DNA of 64,000 nucleotides from NCBI RefSeq assembly GCF_000002995.4, contig NW_025062478.1:9152001-9216000 (forward strand). The letters run 5' to 3'. The notes beneath the pieces are model-generated. The model did not search any database, was not told the origin of the DNA, and saw only the letters and a program-made list of their open reading frames with translations. Positions 58,001 to 64,000 of this stretch are shown in pieces. A program made the translations under genes and the position numbers. Source of the DNA: Brugia malayi (lineage: Eukaryota; Nematoda; Chromadorea; Rhabditida; Onchocercidae). Position 1 is the first letter of the stretch. Each line of letters opens with the position of its first letter.

Positions 58001-60228
58001 TTAGGTTGAAGTGGCGAAAGTACGGTCAGCGCAGGGTTGGAAAGAAATTCGGGTTGATTGCTCGATACCACAGTTCTGGGGCAAAGAAAACGTTATGTAA
58101 GTAACTTGATCTTTAGGATTTCTCTTGATTTTTCTTGTATTTTGTTGGTTTGTGTTTTTGTATTCCTCTTTCTTAAAAATGCTTTAAAAAAGAATTCCTT
58201 AGGTCTAACATGTGCCTTTGTTATTCTGGTTCACGTCTTTATAATTAAACGTTTTCAAACCGTTTAGAGGTTTTCAACTTCAAATCGAAGAACCTACGGA
58301 ACTGGCTATTACCGTTTATCAGAAAGGATCTCGTGATCGATGTGATAGTGATATAATGGTATTGCTTCATAAAAATAATCCTTCCAATATGCAAATAGGT
58401 GAACTTATCGTAAGGTGAATTTTACAGAACTTTTCTCTTTAATTATATCACGAGAAACTGTAGAATTTACTTATGTTAATTTTTACGCAGTTTTTTTATT
58501 TGGGATAGTCTTTTTTCAACCTTTCATTTTTATAAGATAATGATTCTTGAGATCGGTGCAAATCGAGCCTATGGGTTTGAATGGAATAATAATTGGGGCA
58601 CTGATATTTTTTCTTCTGGGAGTAAATGTATCCTAGTACAAAGTCGCACTCTATAAATAGTAAACATTGTCCACAAATCAACTACAATGTGGCTCCATTT
58701 TTCCAGTTTTCAAAAAAATTTTTAAGTAACTTTGTTGTATTTTTTTTGCAGATCATTCCGCCGTAGTATAGCATTTGCGAGCACTAAAGATGTTTTCTTG
58801 AATGGCCCAGCTTTGTATACTGTACTTGCTATATCCTTCAGTAACATGTCAGATCCAATTTCAATTCAAACGGTTGTTGCTCTTCATAGGTAAGTATTTT
58901 TAAAAAATTTAAAAGAAATTATGGAAAAATCTGTTGCTAAAAATTGAAAAAAGTTGTTTGCATACTAATTGGCCTTGCATTGCAAATAGAATAAAAAAGA
59001 TCTTAAAATATAACAAGTCCGAAAAATGTTCTATAATTTTGAGTTATAGAAAAACTTAAAATAAATCATTACATAATACGTATTTTGTAAAAAAAAATCA
59101 TGCATACTTAAACGTTTTACGCAAAGAGCACAATCTATTCCGGAATATTTTTTCAGTGCAAAAATGGTAATGATGGAAGCTTACTGTTTCTCGTCATCAG
59201 TTATTGCACATTCAATGATTGAAATGTGTTTAAAAGAGGGTCAGAAAGCGCCGGTGAGTTATGCAGAACACTGCTTTTGAATACGAAACTTTTTTGGTTT
59301 TTGTTTGTTTAATTCATCTATGCATATGCTCATTTGTTTTTCAGTTTTTTTTTTTTATTAAGAGCTGTCATAAGTTTTTTTTTTTTTTTTCTGAAGCAGT
59401 AAGTTATGATTCTTTATGCAAATTTTTACTTATTTACATGTCATTATTCGACTTTAAGCCACCTTATATAATCAAACAAAGAAACAATATCAAATAGAAT
59501 AAAGTTCAAGCCGAAAATTTGCTATTTCCAACAACTTTTTGCTGTAGATAGCTTACTAGATAGTGCTACATCTAAAGATTTTCAAATGAATAGTCTTTAG
59601 TGCTTAGATGGTACAGTTACGCGTTATGTATCAAAGGACTTTGGTGGACATATACTGATGGTCGAAAATCATCATCACCGCCATTTTCTACATGTAAAAC
59701 TTAACTTTTGTTGAAATTATAATTCAGAATGTTCATTTTAAATTCTTCTTTATTAAATCAAATTTACTAATGATTTATAAATATCTAATTCAATTTTGAA
59801 TGCAGTTTTGAATTTAGGTTTATTGCGATTGCTCACAATCAGCTAATGTACTTTCAACACGTGCAAGTCTTACTTCTGTAGACGTAATACCACCAATGCA
59901 TCGTCAGGTTCACTTTCCCATAATTCTTCCATATATAGACTAATTTTCATTTAAACTGAAATTGAAAGTGTTCATTTCTTATAAGGACATAGAAATAGCA
60001 GAAATTGAGAGAATGTTTCAGATTTTGATGCTGCTTACACATTTTGAAACGACCCAAATGTATACCATTCATCATAATCTAAAGCAACGTCTTGCATCAT
60101 CACGCGGCTTGCATGATTGGTTATCACTTGCTCCCAGTGAATTGTCTCTGCCCTTGTCTACAGATCATATTCCACTTATCAAAGATCCCTGCGTGATTTC
60201 ACTTCATAAACCTCGGAGAATCGGGTGA
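55025..60228 (+). CDS. CAPN15: Calpain of the small optic lobes/CAPN15 type
   Basis: Exons: 55025-55169, 55295-55428, 55625-55737, 56014-56219, 56346-56463, 56539-56641, 56849-57024, 57442-57576, 57675-57840, 58005-58096, 58268-58414, 58752-58889, 59157-59253, 59601-59693, 59818-59907, 59986-60228; 2196 nt, 731 aa, all phases consistent. A RanBP2-type zinc finger lies at residues 5-24 ([20 protein letters not shown]). The calpain protease core follows with the full catalytic triad: Cys205 in [11 protein letters not shown], His363 in [11 protein letters not shown] and Asn383 in VRLRNPWG. The C-terminal SOL domain includes [17 protein letters not shown] and [20 protein letters not shown], as I recall it in CAPN15. 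This is a cytosolic, probably Ca2+-responsive cysteine protease; in flies and vertebrates the family acts in neural and eye development. The intron after 57576 begins with GC. Only one zinc finger is seen, against several in fly and vertebrate members. The start is the first in-frame ATG before the finger. Confidence 0.93.
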
Positions 60229-60256
60229 TCCTCTTACTTTTCAGCTTCACTTTCTT

Positions 60257-60262
60257 AATAAA
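60257..60262 (+). other. Calpain poly(A) signal
   Basis: AATAAA begins 29 nt after the calpain TGA, so the main transcript probably ends close behind. Confidence 0.6.
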
Positions 60263-61865
60263 ATTCCAACTTATTCAGATTTAATCTTTTCTTTTTTTGT
60301 TTATGCGAAGTCGTTCAATTTATACTTACAAATTTTGTTCTGTAAGATATTCCTTTGTAGGTTGTGAAGGTTTTGTTGGTAGATTAAGGTCTGCTATGAG
60401 ATATCCATACTCTTTCTACTAATTTTTTTAGTGTTCGCTGAACTACTTCGCATTTTTGATATTGAAAAATCGTCATTATGATTTCTTCATTGAATACGCA
60501 TTTCTATTCCTAGTTTATCTTCTTTTTCTGTTCTGTTATTAAACTGCTGTCGCTAAGTTTCCTGACTAATCCCTTGTTACTTTTGTGTCATTAAGATTAA
60601 GGTCAACTTTATAGAAATAAATCTGCTATATTATGTGTGTAAATGAGATTAAACTGTTATCTGTTTACTAAGCTGATCATCTAATGTTGTGGCTTGCATT
60701 TGAAATATTTTTTTGAAATAAGGAAAGTTAATTTTTGTATAATTCATGAAGTTATTATCTTTACGGCAAAAATATTTGTTGATTTTTGTTTAGAACGAAA
60801 AAAGAATTTTTTCATATGTTAATTTGGTTACATGATATTGTATCAATACTTATGATAGCTTATCAGGGTGTGCTAAAGTCGTCCCGGTGTTGTTCATCTT
60901 CAAAAATGTTTTAGAACTTGGTTAGTGAATAACTAACAGAAATTCGATATGTTTTACCAAGAAAATTGCCATTTTAAAGTATGCTCAAGTTTTTCTGTCA
61001 TAATTATCTTTTTGTTTGATTCTTGTTTTACAGTATCGTTGGTCACATTATTTGTAATCATTGTGAAGGGATTATGTTCTGTATTTCATTGCATTTGTTA
61101 TTATATCAGCACATATGGTAGTTTATCAGATGATCTCACAATTTACACTCAGTGAAATAGAAAATGATTTAGTTGCGTATTGATAATGCGCGCTGGAAAT
61201 ACAAAGTACATTGCGTTTCTTTTTCTTTCTGTTCGTTTAGATTTTTGTTTGTTTTTTTTTTTTTTCTAGTAAAGACGCCTTATTGTAAATACATTTAAAA
61301 ATAAATTGATGATTAAATTTGGGAAGAAGCAAAGCGTTATTCAGCATGGCGATTCTTGTTGTCTAAGGTTGTAGAATTTCAAAACATAGAACATTTTGGA
61401 ATTCTTTAATTTTTCTGTTTGGTAGGGATTTATTTGTATGCTTTTTCCAACAGAACTTCAGTGGATAAAGTAATTCCTTCAATGGAAAATAAAAAAAAAT
61501 TTTTGTAATGGGAAGTCATGTAATGAAGGTCATCGGAATATCTTGAATTGATTGTTAGACTGAGAAACGCGAATAAATTTTTACATCTCGCCAAATCATA
61601 GATATGAGTAATGAGATTAAATTTGTAAAAAGTGCGTTTGATGTAAAAGGACAAAATCTTTGTACGATTTCCCGTAGTATTTTTGTATTAAGCTATTTGA
61701 TGCAAATAGTTCTACCATATGTGCCTGCATCATATGATTACATTAAAATGTCCATTTGATTTCGATCTCATTTGTTCAAAAACTTTAATATTTTATAATG
61801 GTCCAAAAATTCTTAAATTATTTCAATGTTCTATGATATTTTTCCCTTATTTTTTTCAATCATAG

Positions 61866-61950
61866 TCACATAAGTGGATCTGTTCAAGATACTTTATCCG
61901 TTATTTCTGAAGAATATTGGGCTCAACCATCTTTAAATAAGTTGAAATAG
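61866..61950 (+). CDS. Possible alternative last exon of the calpain
   Basis: After a pyrimidine-rich acceptor (TTTTTTTCAATCATAG) an open frame reads HISGSVQDTLSVISEEYWAQ and ends at TAG. The calpain end ATCGG|GTGATC at 60225/60226 is a usable donor in exactly the phase this exon needs, which would replace the last codon and TGA with a 28-residue extension. The implied intron is about 1.6 kb, longer than others in the gene, and the poly(A) signal at 60257 favours the short form. It could also belong to another gene or be chance. Confidence 0.35.
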
Positions 61951-63044
61951 TGTTCTTTCATGTTTCCTAGTTAAAATTAAACGATCATAAATTCGGCAGA
62001 TCAACCGTACAACTTCTCATTACTGTAACTATTTCATTTAACAAGTTGTACCATATGACAGGAGTGCTTTTCGTTTTTCTTATTTAACTTTAGACACGTT
62101 CAAAACAGCAGTATAATCGTGTAATCTAGAATATTTGGTTCAAGAAGGAAAATTTCTAGTAGAATAATGGGTGATGACGGGAACTTTCGACTTGTTTAAT
62201 AAGAAGTTTTACATTTTTATTTTATGATACTGAAAAATTTTTCCGATATTAATTTTATATGGATAAATAGATCGATCACTTGTCACTAAAAATGTGGAAT
62301 TTCATGAAATTATATATATATGCTTCTCATCCTTCTCATTTTTACTAGTTTCTCAAAAAAGGGAAAGAATAGAGAAATAGATTTTAGCTAGTTATACTTC
62401 AAAAGGATAAAAATGATTCTTCGAATTGAAATCATCTTCACTTCCTTCCTTTGAGAATTGAATACCAAAGTAATGAGTTACAAAGATAGCTGGAAATTTC
62501 TTTTTTCATTTTTTGATTCATCTCGTTTGCATATTTTCAGAATTCTGTCTTCTTATTCGAGTGTCATGTTTTTTTTTTTAATTACTATATATAACTCATT
62601 ACTCTCAATATATGCATATGGTAGCATCGATTTTCCAATTGTTTTTATGTTTTTTAAAAATATTTCTAATCGATGCAAAAATAGTATTATAATTCAAATA
62701 ATCTTTGTGATAACTTAAAAACAATTTGAATTAACTTGATTTTTTTTAACGCTGTGACAATTTTACTTTTGAAATGAACAATTAAACGGTATGTCTATTA
62801 AAGATAACAATCATCAGGTTAAAGCTTCCTCATTCAGTATTAATACTTGCTAAAATGGTGGATCTCTTCATTATCATATTCCAACTCTTATCCTTTGTAA
62901 AATTGATAATAATAATAATTCAAAGATTACAAAATGCTTATCACTTGCCATAATAACTTTCTGCAATTCATTCCTGGAAAAAAAAATTGGTATTTATTTC
63001 TTTGCAAATGTGATTAAGAGTGCAATTTTTTTAGATTTTAAAAT

Positions 63045-63074
63045 GGAGAGAGAGGGAGAGAGAGAGAGAGAGAG
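63045..63074 (+). repeat. GA dinucleotide repeat
   Basis: A GA run with one GGG interruption. Confidence 0.85.
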
Positions 63075-64000
63075 AAAAAGAATCTGAGATTAATGAATGG
63101 TACTGCGTATTGTTCGACATAGAATGCTTATTGAAATAAACAAATCTAAAGAATTTCTTCATGAAGTGGACATCAGCTAACGATCACTCAATTACTGCCG
63201 TATCTTTGGAAGTAAAAACAGCAAGTAGTTTAGATTGCATGAAAATGAATAAATTGTAAAGTGCTGGCTGTAAATTGGAATTAAATTATCGCAAATATTT
63301 GAAAGGTAATTTTGAAGTAGTAAACGCTTCTAGCATAATGCAGAGAATTGCTATCAAATAATCAAACAAATTAGGGTACTATGAACTTAAGTCATCATTT
63401 ATCATTAGGATAAAGTAAAGAAATGAAATAAGTTGAGATTTTTTGAAAATATTACTAAGATATAGTGTATAGCTATATTGTCATCAAACAAGTGAAATTG
63501 ATCTCGAAATTATCTCCTATATCTCAATCGATTTATCAGTTAGGATGATGAATTGAGAAGAGGGATTTGATATCAACTTAAAAGAAGGAAGCTGTGTTAT
63601 AAAATCTTTACGACTTTTCGTCTGATCAGTCAACATAGAATGGCAAAAGAAACAAAAAAGTGAAATAATTTTCTATGTCCTTTTTTTTTCTCAATGAATT
63701 TACCATGAATGATACATTTTCCAGTGAATATAAATAATTCCTTTAAAATTTCTATCTAATTCATATTTACATCTTTCGATACAACGATATATTCTTTATT
63801 TCAAATCATTTTCAAATAACACAATTTTAATCTTTTCATGATAGATTTACAATAATTATCATATTCAACCTAAATACATGCCACGTGAAACTAACGTACG
63901 TCATTCTGTTTACACTGTGATTTCATCAAATATTTGATGAAAATCTTTGATAGAATTTCTATCAAAATAAAATTTATGCCAAAATTTTTAAAGTTTAGAT

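Larger units (their letters stand above)
60263..64000. other. Downstream intergenic DNA
   Basis: Apart from the possible extra calpain exon at 61866, no gene is supported on either strand. The sequence is AT-rich with T homopolymers. The Phe/Ile-rich frame at 62458-62718 starts at TTG and has no domain or splice support. Confidence 0.6.

Noticed and set aside
62458..62718. Phe/Ile-rich + strand ORF of 86 codons
   Set aside because: It starts at TTG and is T-rich noise without a recognisable domain or poly(A) context.

Overview
This is a window of a strongly AT-rich, intron-dense animal genome. The organism is most likely a parasitic nematode of the filarial/spirurid type. The evidence is the many short introns with TTTCAG-like acceptors, a FoxA factor whose forkhead reads like nematode PHA-4, a GLD-1/ASD-2-type STAR protein, and a secreted multi-Kunitz protein of the kind nematodes expand. 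No bacterial genes, rRNA, tRNA, CRISPR array or transposase gene was recognised. The clade assignment is inference. The exon maps were built by hand: every join was checked for reading phase, and the total coding length of each complete gene model is divisible by three.

Layout, left to right. (1) 334-7565, + strand: 15 exons of a long coiled-coil protein whose 5' part lies outside the window (1070 residues visible). (2) 7566-17679: intergenic, with a few unexplained open frames, including a 188-codon ORF at 9519 and a CAA/CAG-rich open frame ending at 11046. (3) 17680-22554, - strand: a FoxA/PHA-4 forkhead gene, first coding exon not found. (4) 22555-34809: 12 kb of intergenic or upstream DNA with clustered simple repeats, presumably holding the 5' end and control regions of pha-4. 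(5) 34810-42616, - strand: a complete 22-exon gene for a 914-aa secreted protein with nine Kunitz domains and a C-terminal six-cysteine tail, followed by a poly(A) signal. A coding-like exon ends 128 bp upstream of its start codon, an operon-like spacing. (6) 42917-48473: extremely AT-rich intergenic DNA with a G-quadruplex-like run near the end. (7) 48474-54010, - strand: a 13-exon STAR-family KH RNA-binding protein (569 aa; the first exon is tentative). (8) 54011-55024: about 1 kb between two divergent genes. (9) 55025-60228, + strand: a complete 16-exon calpain of the small-optic-lobes/CAPN15 type (731 aa) with an N-terminal zinc finger, an intact Cys-His-Asn triad and the C-terminal SOL domain. 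(10) 60229-64000: downstream DNA with a possible alternative last calpain exon at 61866.

The genes look like independent developmental and housekeeping loci (gut/pharynx transcription factor, extracellular protease inhibitor, translational/splicing RNA-binding protein, intracellular protease), not a single pathway. The most useful observations concern gene structure: a GC-AG intron and tandem acceptors in the calpain, a phase conflict in pha-4 that a 10-nt microexon would resolve, unusual reactive-site residues across the nine Kunitz domains, and several small or orphan reading frames. I did not find a clearly new biological system.
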